Below are positions 1 through 8,047 of a stretch of DNA of 64,000 nucleotides, in pieces (position 1 is the first letter of the stretch; each line of letters opens with the position of its first letter). The position numbers and the translations under genes are program-made. The stretch lies in contig NZ_CP012268.1 of NCBI RefSeq assembly GCF_001277195.1, positions 2,232,001-2,296,000 on the forward strand. The letters are read 5' to 3'. The DNA comes from Cronobacter muytjensii ATCC 51329. Lineage in GTDB: Bacteria; Pseudomonadota; Gammaproteobacteria; Enterobacterales; Enterobacteriaceae. The notes under the pieces are model-generated. The model ran no database searches and was not told where the DNA came from. It worked only from the letters and a program-made list of their open reading frames with translations.

Positions 1-1
1 A

Positions 2-200
2 TAACGGGGGCACGGCGGCTCCCGTTCCTGGCAAATCCAACCCGCAAGTTAACATGCAAATGATGCAACTCTCGCGTTTAGGTAAAGCCCTCATCGTGCT
101 TTCAATTGCTATTTCTGTTTACGATATTTATAACGCAGACGATAAAATTTCGGCGCCAGGAAGACAACTTGCCATAAACAGTGCGGGCAGGACGAGGTGA
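2..200 (+). CDS. 3' end of an unknown gene, truncated by the window edge
   Basis: An open frame enters from the left edge and ends at the TGA at 198-200. The visible part is Gly/Pro/Ala-rich, then contains a run of Met-Gln residues and a single hydrophobic segment (ALIVLSIAISVY) followed by a short polar tail. This resembles the region before glycine-rich membrane segments in some secreted bacterial toxins, but the expected glycine-rich part is absent, so the gene may be truncated. I do not recognise the product. It is about 65 residues with no start in the window. Confidence 0.35.
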   Translation, partial: NGGTAAPVPGKSNPQVNMQMMQLSRLGKALIVLSIAISVYDIYNADDKISAPGRQLAINSAGRTR

Positions 201-264
201 CAAACCAGGTTCGCCGCAAAACGATTCATCACATCCATGACTCACTGCGGCAACCTGAAACAGT

Positions 265-1170
265 TTACTTCATATTAAGTGCGAAATTGGCCCTGGCCCA
301 GGAGCCAAAAGAAGCCGGATGGCCCCCCGCGATCTTATTGGCAAGTGCAATGGCAGCCTGGTGCGACCCCGGCCCCAGATAGGTATATTTTTCGTAATAG
401 GCCAGCGTATCGCCCAGCGCCTGCGCGCCAGGAAAAAAACTGGCATAGACATTCCGTGGAACCTGTTTAAAGGTGACGTGATGCCCATGCTGATTTAGCG
501 TTTCTACAATCTCACTGAAGCTCAGGAAATCGCCGACAAGCGGCAGGTAAGCACCCTGTCCGGCGATATCAGGATGGGCAAATGCACCGGCCACAATTTT
601 GCCAAGCTCGTTTATATCGCCCATATGAATGCAGCGAACGTCAGGGTTAATCGGCAGGACCCATCCATAGCTCCCGTCCTGTTGCTTTTGCGGACCAAAG
701 GGGCCTGTGAAGTTTTGATAATAAGCTGGCGGTACGACGAAAGTGTAATAAGTGAAATCAGCCGCTTTTACCAGACTGTCGATTCTGGCTTTATTGGTAA
801 ACTGCGGGAGCCTGAATTCACCCTGAGTCACTGATTCAACATCAGGAAGCGTGGACCAGATAAAATGTTTCACCCCCGCTGATTTTGCGGCTTCGATCGC
901 TGATGTTGCCTGCTTCTTCTCATCTGTGCCCTGTTGCCAGTAATCAGTTACCAGAAATACGCCGTATACACCTTTTAATGCGTCGCAGAGCGTTTCAGGC
1001 TTTTCAAGATCCGCATACAGGGCTTCGTCAGCCTCGCCGGTATAGTTCTGCGGGGTACGGGACAATGCCCGTACCCTGAACTGACTGGCTGTTTTTAGCG
1101 CCTGCACCACGCCTTTTCCCTGGTGACCGGTTGCTCCGAACACAGCAATAATTTTCTTTTCTTCTGCCAT
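265..1170 (-). CDS. NmrA-like NAD(P)-binding protein
   Basis: Predicted 301-residue cytoplasmic protein of the NmrA/atypical short-chain dehydrogenase family. The N-terminus carries the dinucleotide-binding motif GATGHQGKG right after the first beta strand (residues about 7-18), followed by an acidic end to the second strand, as in a Rossmann fold. Family members bind NAD(P) and act as redox sensors or quinone/aldehyde reductases; the substrate here cannot be read from the sequence. I chose the Met at 1170 because the frame upstream lacks family character and the Rossmann motif then starts at the usual distance. It is divergent from the LysR gene at 1311, which is the likely regulator. Confidence 0.8.
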   Translation of the reverse strand: MAEEKKIIAVFGATGHQGKGVVQALKTASQFRVRALSRTPQNYTGEADEALYADLEKPETLCDALKGVYGVFLVTDYWQQGTDEKKQATSAIEAAKSAGVKHFIWSTLPDVESVTQGEFRLPQFTNKARIDSLVKAADFTYYTFVVPPAYYQNFTGPFGPQKQQDGSYGWVLPINPDVRCIHMGDINELGKIVAGAFAHPDIAGQGAYLPLVGDFLSFSEIVETLNQHGHHVTFKQVPRNVYASFFPGAQALGDTLAYYEKYTYLGPGSHQAAIALANKIAGGHPASFGSWARANFALNMK

Positions 1171-1310
1171 TTCACACCTTCTGGATAACGTTCTGGATAA
1201 GTGGCCAGGCATCAGATTTGTGCCCGGATGTCGTCAGGCAAAGCTTGCCGCTGAGCGGAATCCGTGACAATACTCTTTAAACTGTCATCACCTGACCGAA
1301 AACGATCCAT

Positions 1311-2228
1311 ATGCCGCCTGGTGCAGAAACCTCCGAACTCATTGCGTTTACGAAAACTGTCGATGCGAAATCACTCTCCCGCGCCGCGGCGGAACTGGGC
1401 GTTCCCCGGGCAACGCTGAGCCGTCGGATTGCGCAGCTTGAAAAAAAGCTGGGCACACGCCTGCTCCTGAGAACCACCCGAAGCCTGGCGCTGACAGAAC
1501 CGGGAGCAGTCTTCTATAAAGAGGCCATCATCGCGCTTGAGGCGATAAAACAGGCAGAGCAGAGTGTGTCCCGTTCCGGGGACTGTTTACGGGGGGATCT
1601 GCGTGTATCGCTTCCTCCCGGTATGAAAAAGAGCTTCAGGACGATGCTTTGTGAATTTATTGCTCAGCACCCTTTGCTGCGCGTCCATGTTCACACGTCC
1701 AGTCATCATATCGATTTCCGAAGCGGAGGATTCGACGTTGCCCTGAGAGCCAGTAGCCAAATGCAGCCGGGGTTGATTGCCCGCACGCTTTTTCGCGATC
1801 CGGTGATTGCCGTCGCCTCACCGGACTATCTCTCAGGCAAGGGTGTCCCTGTCACCCTGGATGACCTCAGCGCTCATCAATGCCTGATGGGATTTGCCCG
1901 TGGGGAGTTACCGGAGATGTACTGGCCTTTGCTTTCTGGAGAGAGGATAAAGGTGGACGGCGCGTTTTTTTCTGACGATATTTCCCTGCTTTGTGAGGCG
2001 GCTATCAACAACCGTGGCATTGCACTTTTGCCTGAAGAGTTGATTGGTGAACACCTGCAGCAGGGCGCACTTGTCCCGGTACTGAGAGGTATCATTGGGA
2101 CTGAAATGCAGATTGCAGTGGTTTATCCGGATCGTCACTTTTTATTGCCCCAGGTTCGCGCCTTTATTGAGGCAGTCGTTAGCTGGGTCGCTTCAGAGCG
2201 TGAGCAGCAACAGCGCCGCATCGGTTAG
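1311..2228 (+). CDS. LysR-family transcriptional regulator
   Basis: A 305-residue LysR-type regulator. The N-terminal winged helix-turn-helix (residues about 5-65) includes the typical stretch SLSRAAAELGVPRATLSRRI, followed by the linker helix and a periplasmic-binding-protein-like effector domain (about 90-295). The family controls the divergently transcribed neighbour, here the NmrA-like gene, from the shared 140-bp intergenic region; that link is inferred from arrangement. No inducer can be deduced. Confidence 0.88.
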   Translation: MPPGAETSELIAFTKTVDAKSLSRAAAELGVPRATLSRRIAQLEKKLGTRLLLRTTRSLALTEPGAVFYKEAIIALEAIKQAEQSVSRSGDCLRGDLRVSLPPGMKKSFRTMLCEFIAQHPLLRVHVHTSSHHIDFRSGGFDVALRASSQMQPGLIARTLFRDPVIAVASPDYLSGKGVPVTLDDLSAHQCLMGFARGELPEMYWPLLSGERIKVDGAFFSDDISLLCEAAINNRGIALLPEELIGEHLQQGALVPVLRGIIGTEMQIAVVYPDRHFLLPQVRAFIEAVVSWVASEREQQQRRIG

Positions 2229-2311
2229 CGACGTGACCGGGGCCATAATCATCTATAAATATCATATATTTCCAGCGATTACGAAAATAATCACAAACCT
2301 GGACAGTCTGC

Positions 2312-2335
2312 GTCCGCTTTTCGCTCACAGCGGAC
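2312..2335. repeat. Dispersed hairpin repeat, copy 1
   Basis: GTCCGCTTTTCGCTCACAGC followed by GGAC: inverted arms GTCCGCT/AGCGGAC around a short loop. Related elements recur at 2355, 3537, 5119 and 6950, always between genes. Confidence 0.7.
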
Positions 2336-2354
2336 CTTCAGTTCAGCCAGCAAT

Positions 2355-2378
2355 GTCCGCCCCGTGCCAGAAGCGGAC
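2355..2378. repeat. Dispersed hairpin repeat, copy 2
   Basis: Second member of the GTCCGC...GCGGAC family, here with the loop variant containing GTGCCAGAA. It lies 20 bp after copy 1, so two copies fill most of the 2229-2505 intergenic region. Confidence 0.65.
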
Positions 2379-2505
2379 GTTGCTAACACTTGAATGTACT
2401 CATCCGCGGGGCCCGGTCAGCGCAATATGGCAACCTAAGGCGCTGTCGTGACATCAGCTTGTAAAGTAGTATGTGTTCTTCTGCTGTTCACACTTTGGAT
2501 ACTTA

Positions 2506-3066
2506 ATGACATTGCAAGCGACTTGGCTTGAACAGCCTAAGCCCGGTGATGAAAGGGAAGGTGTTCCGATCATCAACGTCAATCCCTTTGGCGCTAATGG
2601 AGAAAAGAATCGACGACTGTTAATCAGTAAGGGCGGTGAGCCCATTGTGATTTTACAGTTATATATACGTGCCGACGAGGATGGCTGGCTGATTTCCAGC
2701 GCCTTTTGTGATTTCCTACTGAATGAATCCCAGGTGGCAATCATTTGTGGCGACCACTTTCATGTTGTTGAGATGACCACACACTCGTTCAGAAGCCATC
2801 CACTAGGTGATTACGTTGGCCATATTTATTCAGTTCCTGACATCCATTCTGACAGGCTACATAATCGGGTTCTGGTCACCACTTACTGCCACGTTTTTCT
2901 GATGGATATTGCTGCGGGCATTCTCTGGAAATCCAGGCAGTGCGCCATTGATGGCGTGATCATTACATCGATAGAGAATGAGACGGTGCTGGGCCTGGGA
3001 GAGTGGGACCCGCCAGGAGGTTGGGAACCTTTTAAGCTCGATCTTAAAACGGGCATCCCGATTTGA
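2506..3066 (+). CDS. Hypothetical protein, about 186 residues
   Basis: No family recognised. The Met at 2506 gives a plausible soluble protein beginning MTLQATWLEQPKPGDE; an in-frame Met at 2473 is less likely because the extra residues are Cys/Phe-rich. The sequence is rich in beta-forming residues, has no signal peptide or membrane segment, and ends with a Trp/Gly/Pro-rich piece (LGEWDPPGGWEPF). It lies beside other small accessory genes and a T6SS-type effector remnant. An orphan immunity protein is one possibility but is only a guess from context. Confidence 0.6.
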   Translation: MTLQATWLEQPKPGDEREGVPIINVNPFGANGEKNRRLLISKGGEPIVILQLYIRADEDGWLISSAFCDFLLNESQVAIICGDHFHVVEMTTHSFRSHPLGDYVGHIYSVPDIHSDRLHNRVLVTTYCHVFLMDIAAGILWKSRQCAIDGVIITSIENETVLGLGEWDPPGGWEPFKLDLKTGIPI

Positions 3067-3165
3067 AGAAGGGGGCCCCCTCACAGTTTTCGGCCGGCGC
3101 GGACGTTGCATTCCAGCAATTATTGCCTTAAGAGTTAATGTTCGATTGTGATGAGGACAAACACT

Positions 3166-3522
3166 ATGCTCCTGGGGACGCTAAAAAGACTTGAACGCTC
3201 TCTTCATAGAAGCAGGCGGAAAGATCGGGTATGGCTTGAACAGATACTCCACGAAAGATTTAGCGAAATAACACGCTCAGGTGTAGTCGTTGATCGTACT
3301 CAGACTATTGAAGCGCTTTTGAGTGAAGATAATGTTCCGGTTATTCTTAGTCGTGATTACCGGCTTATCAGCGTTGGAAATAATTTCGCAATATTGCACT
3401 ACAGAACTGTTAATCCAAATGGCAGTCGTGCAACCCTACGTTCTTCATATTGGGAATTTTCTGCGAACGGGCAATGGAAATTGGTATTCCACCAGGGAAC
3501 GCCAGAGGCAGGGAGCGTATAG
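3166..3522 (+). CDS. DUF4440/NTF2-like small protein
   Basis: About 118 residues from the Met at 3166, which has a GAGGAC Shine-Dalgarno-like run just upstream; an in-frame ATG at 3151 is the alternative. The pattern is two N-terminal helices followed by beta strands with a Tyr-rich core and the C-terminal motif WKLVFHQGTP, which matches the cone-shaped NTF2-like fold of DUF4440 proteins (compare W-K-hydrophobic-HxS/G-T-P endings). Such proteins are ketosteroid-isomerase-like enzymes or small binding proteins; function unknown. A hairpin repeat follows immediately. Confidence 0.6.
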   Translation: MLLGTLKRLERSLHRSRRKDRVWLEQILHERFSEITRSGVVVDRTQTIEALLSEDNVPVILSRDYRLISVGNNFAILHYRTVNPNGSRATLRSSYWEFSANGQWKLVFHQGTPEAGSV

Positions 3523-3536
3523 ATGCCAGATACAAT

Positions 3537-3560
3537 GTCCGCTTTTCGCTCAAAGCGGAC
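3537..3560. repeat. Dispersed hairpin repeat, copy 3
   Basis: GTCCGCTTTTCGCTCAAAGC plus GGAC, a near-perfect hairpin sitting between the DUF4440 gene and the umuC fragment. The copy at 6950 occupies the same position next to the second umuC copy. Confidence 0.7.
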
Positions 3561-3598
3561 CTTCTCATTTCTTTAATGCCTGAACAATACCCCTTTTA

Positions 3599-3870
3599 TC
3601 ATGCCCGCACGGTCGGCACATCAGCCAGCCGTGTCGTATAGCACGGCGATAGCATCTCGCGCTTCATCTGCCACGCCTGCTGGATACCCTGTTCCGCAAA
3701 ATAGAGTGTTCCCCTGCCCTGCTGGTTGAGTTTATCCATCAGGAACATCAGTGCCGCGCTGTTCGCGCGCGGCGCATTCTCGTCGAAAAGATTCAGCTGC
3801 GCCACGCCCTGGCTGAAAAAGTCACCCAGCATCACACCTGCTTTCTGGTACCGGTGGCCGTCGCGCCAGA
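3599..3870 (-). pseudogene. umuC: umuC C-terminal fragment (first copy)
   Basis: About 90 codons of the C-terminus of a UmuC-type Y-family polymerase subunit, nearly identical in protein sequence to the end of the second copy at 7011-7284 (shared motifs MLGDFFSQGVAQLNLFDENA and QQGRGTLYFA). Similarity stops abruptly at 3870, inside the codons for the RDGHRYQKAGV region. No start codon or catalytic domain is present, so it is a remnant. The next piece of umuC appears at 4631, after a T6SS-effector-like insertion. Confidence 0.88.
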
Positions 3871-3919
3871 AAACATTTCTGCAACTGGTCTCTGACCCCG
3901 AATTTAACTTACCCCAATA

Positions 3920-4162
3920 CTATTTAGATTCTGCTTTCGCCTTAAGACGTATTGCCCACCACACACCCGCCGCGATGGCAAACACAAGCGCAGTTGCAGG
4001 TAAGCCGATGAATAAGAGCGAGGCGTTCGCAGACATTTGATCTTCACCATATACCGGTCCGTAAAAAAAGTGTGCCAGAGTTGGAAATGCCGCGATAAAG
4101 ACTCCACCCCCAACGATAAGGCCGGCAAGTGACGCCATGCAAATTTGTAGTGAACGCTTCAT
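3920..4162 (-). CDS. Small membrane protein, candidate partner of the Tae4-like gene
   Basis: 80 residues. The N-terminus (residues 5-33) and C-terminal half (about 45-72) each hold a hydrophobic stretch, so either two membrane spans or a signal peptide plus one span. The gene starts 9 bp after the stop of the Tae4-like effector gene, the position usually taken by the immunity gene. It does not look like the classic Tai4 immunity protein, so the immunity role is only positional inference. Confidence 0.5.
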   Translation of the reverse strand: MKRSLQICMASLAGLIVGGGVFIAAFPTLAHFFYGPVYGEDQMSANASLLFIGLPATALVFAIAAGVWWAIRLKAKAESK

Positions 4163-4170
4163 ATAATCTT

Positions 4171-4633
4171 TCAGAACCAGATTTCACGGGAATTAAAGAA
4201 ATCGCTGAGGTAACCTTCCCAGTGCAATCCCCATTGAATACGAAGATAACTTGACCGCGATGTTACACGCTTTCCATTCCACAGGTCGATATGGTCTCCT
4301 GATCGATTAGTAAAGCTTTCGCTACCTCTGCGGAAATAATCCTTAAAGAAAATTATCCCGGTCTGCCCCCGGAGCGTCTCTTCGAAATTTTCAGTGCTGA
4401 CTTTAACCGCACTGAAAACCCCCGGGATTGCCGTTCTTTTTAGTGCTTTCGCCAGTTCCTCTGCCCTCAGCACATGACCATCTGTTTTGGGGTGATACCA
4501 GCACTGCGCTAATTTTAGGCGGCTGACATCGTATCCGCAGCGAGTTAAGGCAACGCCGAGACGGATAGCGCACTGGTCATCAAAAGCCTTATGGCCGTCA
4601 GGCTTCCGGCATGGGTCAGCATCGCCATTTTGC
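4171..4633 (-). pseudogene. 5'-truncated T6SS amidase effector, Tae4 family
   Basis: The frame runs without a stop from the umuC junction near 4633 to 4171. It carries the Tae4 signatures: catalytic Cys in DDQCAIRLGVAL, the HVLRAEELA segment, and catalytic His in NRSGDHIDLWNG, ending with the family-like tail LHWEGYLSDFFNSREIWF. Tae4 enzymes are periplasmic DL-endopeptidases that cleave peptidoglycan peptide stems of rival cells. Both catalytic residues remain, but the start codon and first residues (I estimate 15-25) are missing, replaced by umuC sequence. A Met in the remaining part (position 4473) would exclude the catalytic Cys, so an active product is unlikely unless an upstream start is captured. 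Confidence 0.75.
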
Positions 4634-4673
4634 AGATAGCCTGGCGCATCGCTTTATAGTCGGTGATGCGCTC
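4631..4673 (-). pseudogene. umuC: umuC internal scrap
   Basis: 43 bp closely matching 7468-7510 of the second umuC copy (residues around GERITDYEAMRQAIC). It adjoins the truncated tae4 on one side and integrase arm-like repeats on the other. With the fragment at 3599-3870 it shows that a complete umuC once lay here and was broken up. Confidence 0.75.
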
Positions 4674-4687
4674 ACCAGACGAGGGGG

Positions 4688-4708
4688 TTTGATAAATTGC
4701 TTTGATAA
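4688..4708. other. Candidate integrase arm-type sites
   Basis: Two TTTGATAA motifs 13 bp apart (4688 and 4701), in the same spacing and position relative to the icd terminator as the repeats at 62808-62840 beside the intact integrase gene. Arm-type sites bind the N-terminal domain of lambda-family integrases. Their presence outside the icd duplicate suggests an earlier int-proximal prophage end here. Confidence 0.5.
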
Positions 4709-4731
4709 CCGTTCAAACGCTAATAATAAAA

Positions 4732-4755
4732 AACGGGAACCAACCGGTTCCCGTT
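4732..4755 (-). terminator. Rho-independent terminator after the icd remnant
   Basis: 10-bp inverted repeat AACGGGAACC/GGTTCCCGTT with a 4-base loop, followed on the minus strand by TTTTTATTATT. It corresponds to the terminator downstream of the intact icd at 62862-62889. Confidence 0.75.
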
Positions 4756-4778
4756 TTACACCTAATCCAGACGCTGGA

Positions 4779-4943
4779 TTACATGTTCGCGATGATAGCG
4801 TCGCCAAACTCTGAGCATTTCAGCAGCTTAGCGCCTTCCATCAGGCGTTCGAAGTCATAGGTCACGGTCTTGTTGTTGATAGCGCCTTCCATACCTTTCA
4901 CGATAAGGTCAGCCGCTTCGAACCATTCCATATGACGCAGCAG
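4779..4943 (-). other. Duplicated icd 3' end: prophage attachment site
   Basis: 165 bp encoding the last ~54 residues of isocitrate dehydrogenase, ending KCSEFGDAIIANM and stop. It is almost identical to 62910-63072 in the intact gene; identity is lost after GACGCAGCA near 4941. Phages such as 21 and e14 integrate in the icd 3' end and replace it with their own copy, leaving such a duplicate at the other prophage end. The crossover core must lie within the shared segment, probably near its 5' (right) edge. Confidence 0.88.
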
Positions 4944-5061
4944 TAGATTTAGAAATTCATTACATCCGATTGAATTTAAAAGCTTTTATGCTTAATAAGC
5001 ATCTAAACTTATTATTTTAGCCTTCGCCATAACTCGTTGATTTTGTATAGTTTACGTAGAG

Positions 5062-5070
5062 TTTTGATAA
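5062..5070. other. Candidate integrase arm site inside the left prophage end
   Basis: TTTTGATAA followed by CC, the same motif that is repeated beside int at 62808-62840, located about 120 bp inside the left attachment duplicate. Single short copy, so tentative. Confidence 0.3.
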
Positions 5071-5118
5071 CCACTTCAAGGCTAAATGGAGGTTCGCTTG
5101 AGCACATCCCTTTCATAA

Positions 5119-5143
5119 TGCCCGCATTGTGCCAGAAGCGGAC
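5119..5143. repeat. Dispersed hairpin repeat, copy 4
   Basis: TGCCCGCATTGTGCCAGAAG plus CGGAC, the GTGCCAGAA-loop variant of the family, with an imperfect left arm. Confidence 0.55.
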
Positions 5144-6004
5144 GCTTTCTATGAGCCTGAACTGACACGGTGCTATAAGCATTAAAAACGTTAAATTCTA
5201 TTTGCCGCAAAGCGGCTTTCAGGTTATCCGGGACTGACAGCAAATTCAGCCTTCAGCAGTGTACTGTTATATACAGACAGCGCAGTGAGTCCCAAAAACC
5301 TGTGGTGCAAAAGAGGCCCGTTAAACCCTTACCGGCCAGTGTCAGACAGGCGTTTTGTATTCCAGGCGATGGCAGGATAGCATCTGTGGTCACATACGTA
5401 CGGTAACGGAACACGATTCGATGCCCATTTAACATTCCATACATACCAGGGGGTAAATCTGCGCTGAGGCTGGTTAGCCAGAAATTCATCGTGGGTTGGC
5501 CTAGCCTGCCGCTGGACGCATTGTTACGACAGAGCAGCCAATAACGTAACGGGGAAATGTATGGCAAACATAAGCTATAGCAGAACTGTCAAACCCCTGG
5601 TCAGGAACAACAGCAGAGCACGCAGATACAGGCGGCGCATGCTTAAGTCACTGGAGAACCGTAAAGCTGATTACTGACATCATGCTGTGTCAAATTATGG
5701 CAAGCAGCTCAGCGGCTTAAACTAGGCCCACTGCAAATATTACAAGCCTCTAACCAGATACTCACCGAACCTTTCTACCTCTGATGTGCAGTATTATATG
5801 CCTGCGCTCATCAGAAAGTTTTTGTTAGCAGTTCATAGTAGTTCATTCGAGCCGCATGCTGCGCCAGCTTCGACAAGGAGGCCAGCATCCTCAACATCCA
5901 TGGTAGCGCAGGTCGTTATCGAGCGAAGCATGGCCTGCTGGCGGTCCCGACAGATATTACAAGCCCTTACAGTAACTTTAAACATTTACCGGGCCGTGCA
6001 GGAT
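5144..6004. other. Gene-poor segment between the left att and the TerC-like gene
   Basis: About 860 bp with no convincing gene apart from a possible 38-codon reading frame at 5561. The longer frames lack ribosome-binding sites, family features and protein-like composition. No transposase or tRNA is seen; it may be decayed phage-end or accessory DNA. Confidence 0.5.
5561..5677 (+). CDS. Possible 38-residue basic peptide
   Basis: A short frame MANISYSRTVKPLVRNN... ends LKSLENRKADY. A GGGGAA run 5 bp upstream could act as a ribosome-binding site. The composition is very basic (RARRYRRRM), compatible with a nucleic-acid-binding peptide or a decayed protein end. No family is recognised. Confidence 0.28.
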   Translation: MANISYSRTVKPLVRNNSRARRYRRRMLKSLENRKADY

Positions 6005-6751
6005 TTAATGCTTACGCCTTGTTCGTCGGGACAGCATATTTAATCCTTCTATAAAAGCTGAGAAGGCCATAGCAGCATAGATATACCCTTTAGGCACATG
6101 AGCACCAAAGCCCTCAGCAATCAGAGTCATACCGATCATGATTAAAAAGCCCAGCGCCAGCATAACAACTGAAGGATTATTACTAATAAAGCGTGCCAGA
6201 GGTTTGGCAGCCAAAAGCATAACTGTCACGGCGAAAATAACCGCAATTACCATGATTAGTACATGCTCAGTCATGCCTACAGCCGTAATAATGCTGTCTA
6301 TGGAAAATACAAGATCAAGCACAAGTATTTGAATAATAGCTGAGCCAAATCCATGGATAGCGCTGCTTTTACTGCCTTTTCCTTCAAACATGTCACCCTC
6401 TGGATGAGGGTCAAGTATGTGATGAATTTCCTTTGTAGCCTTCCAAAGCAGGAAAAGCCCCCCGGCAATCAAAATGATATCCTTCCAGGAAAAGTCTTTG
6501 CCAAAGAAGCTAAGTACTGGCTCGACTAACTGAATGATCCAGGCGATAGTACCCAGGAGTCCTAATCGCATAACCAGAGCTAAGCCTATCCCAATGCGTC
6601 TGGCCCGATCACGATGCTGCTCAGGCAACTTATTGGTAATGACTGAGATAAAGATGAGGTTGTCTATACCAAGCACAACCTCCATCGTAATGAGAGTTGC
6701 CAGCGCTACCCACGCCGTAGGGTCCGAAATAAGTTGCTGCAAATAATCCAT
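6005..6751 (-). CDS. TerC/YgdQ-family integral membrane protein
   Basis: 248 residues from the Met at 6751, giving the family-typical start MDYLQQLISDPTAWVALATL. It contains the TerC-family acidic membrane motifs MEVVLGIDNLIF and LDLVFSIDSIITAVG, each with an Asp-Asn or Asp-Ser inside a membrane helix, about seven hydrophobic segments, and the HVPKGYIYAAM motif shared with E. coli YgdQ. The family is linked to metal-ion handling (MeeF/TerC manganese export) and tellurite resistance in operons. It lies alone between the left attachment site and the umuC piece, so within the att-bounded segment, unusual cargo for a lambdoid phage. Confidence 0.85.
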   Translation of the reverse strand: MDYLQQLISDPTAWVALATLITMEVVLGIDNLIFISVITNKLPEQHRDRARRIGIGLALVMRLGLLGTIAWIIQLVEPVLSFFGKDFSWKDIILIAGGLFLLWKATKEIHHILDPHPEGDMFEGKGSKSSAIHGFGSAIIQILVLDLVFSIDSIITAVGMTEHVLIMVIAVIFAVTVMLLAAKPLARFISNNPSVVMLALGFLIMIGMTLIAEGFGAHVPKGYIYAAMAFSAFIEGLNMLSRRTRRKH

Positions 6752-6949
6752 AAGTTGCCTTAACTGTAACAGAAATAAATAGGTTAACAGATTGGTCTGG
6801 CTGGCTAACAACCGCTTCTGTTTTTACTATAGCAAATGAAATACTTTCCAAGTTCTTTCAATTGATCCTTTTATAGATTGGTGGAGGACCAGTGGAAACA
6901 AGGTGATCTCCCATCAGATTTCCGCTCCAGGGGAGTGTAAACTTGCAAG

Positions 6950-6973
6950 GTCCGCTGTTCGCTCAAAGCGGAC
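6950..6973. repeat. Dispersed hairpin repeat, copy 5
   Basis: GTCCGCTGTTCGCTCAAAGC plus GGAC, directly downstream of the second umuC copy, mirroring copy 3 beside the first. Confidence 0.65.
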
Positions 6974-7010
6974 ATTATCTTGCATTATAAAGGTGTGAAC
7001 ACTACCACTT

Positions 7011-8047
7011 TTACCATGCCCGCGCGATCGGCACGTCAGCCAGCCGTGTCGTATAACACGGCGACAGCATCTCCCGCTTCATCTGCCACGCCTGCTGGAT
7101 GCCCTGCCCCGCAAAATAGAGTGTTCCCCGCCCCTGCTGGTTGAGTTTGTCCATCAGTGACATCAGCGCCTCGCTGTTGGCGCGCGGCGCATTCTCGTCA
7201 AACAGATTCAGCTGTGCCACGCCCTGGCTGAAAAAGTCACCCAGCATAACGCCCGCTTTCTGGTACCGGTGGCCGTCGCGCCAGACTGCATCAAGGCAGC
7301 GCGTCGCCGCAGCGATAATGTCGCGCGTGTCCTGAGTTGGCGTCAGTAGCTTTGTCCCGGCGTGGTTGCCGTAATACGTCTCAGCAGAGAACGGGGAGGT
7401 TTTCACGAACACCGAAATGTACCGGCAGAACTGATGCTCGCCGCGGAGCTTTTCCGACGCGCGCGCCGCATAGCTGCAGATAGCCTGGCGCATCGCTTCA
7501 TAGTCGGTGATTCGCTCCCCGAATGACCGGCTGCAGACGATTTCCTGTTTCGCCGGGGCAAACTCTTCGATCTCCAGACAGGGCTCGCCGCGCAGCTCAC
7601 GCACGGTGCGCTCCATCACAACGTTGAAATGTTTGCGGATAAAGCGGATATCGGTATCACAGAGCTGCAAAGCATTTTTAATACCCATCGCCTCCAGCTT
7701 TCTGGCGATACGCCGACCGACGCCCCAGACATCTTCCACTGGCATCAGCGCCATCAGCCGCCGCTGGCGCGCCTGGTTTGACAGGTCCACCACCCCGCCC
7801 GTCTGCGGCCACTCTTTGGCCGCGCGATTGGCAAGCTTCGCCAGCGTCTTCGTCTGGGCGATACCGACACCACAATGAATTCGCGTGTTGCACCGCACCG
7901 TCTCGCGTATCTCCCTTCCAAAATCAGCCAGGTCACGACAATTCCTTACACCCGTAAGATCGCAAAATGCCTCATCGATGCTGTATACCTCGACGCGCGG
8001 GCACATTTCCTCAAGCGTGGTCATTACCCGCTGGCTCATGTCGCCGT
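7011..8047 (-). pseudogene. umuC: umuC 3' part, separated from its 5' part by the copper island
   Basis: Encodes residues from GDMSQRVMTTLEE to the C-terminus of a UmuC-like Y-family polymerase. It includes the second half of the catalytic site (VYSIDEAFCDL), the helix-hairpin-helix region (VEDVWGVGRRIARKLEAMG), the little-finger domain and the UmuC-specific tail. The matching 5' part is at 18316-18542, and the junction falls between codons for NYEL and YGDMS. Upstream codons before 8047 belong to the inserted element. Precise excision would restore a gene of about 422 codons. As it stands neither half carries a full active site. Confidence 0.93.

Noticed and set aside
4688..4708. TTTGATAA repeats considered as transposon ends
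   Set aside because: The same motifs with the same spacing lie beside int and the attachment site, which fits integrase arm sites; no transposase is nearby.
5253..5567. 104-codon minus-strand frame in the gene-poor segment
   Set aside because: Composition is Cys/Thr/Tyr-mixed without domain pattern, no ribosome-binding site, and no neighbour coupling.
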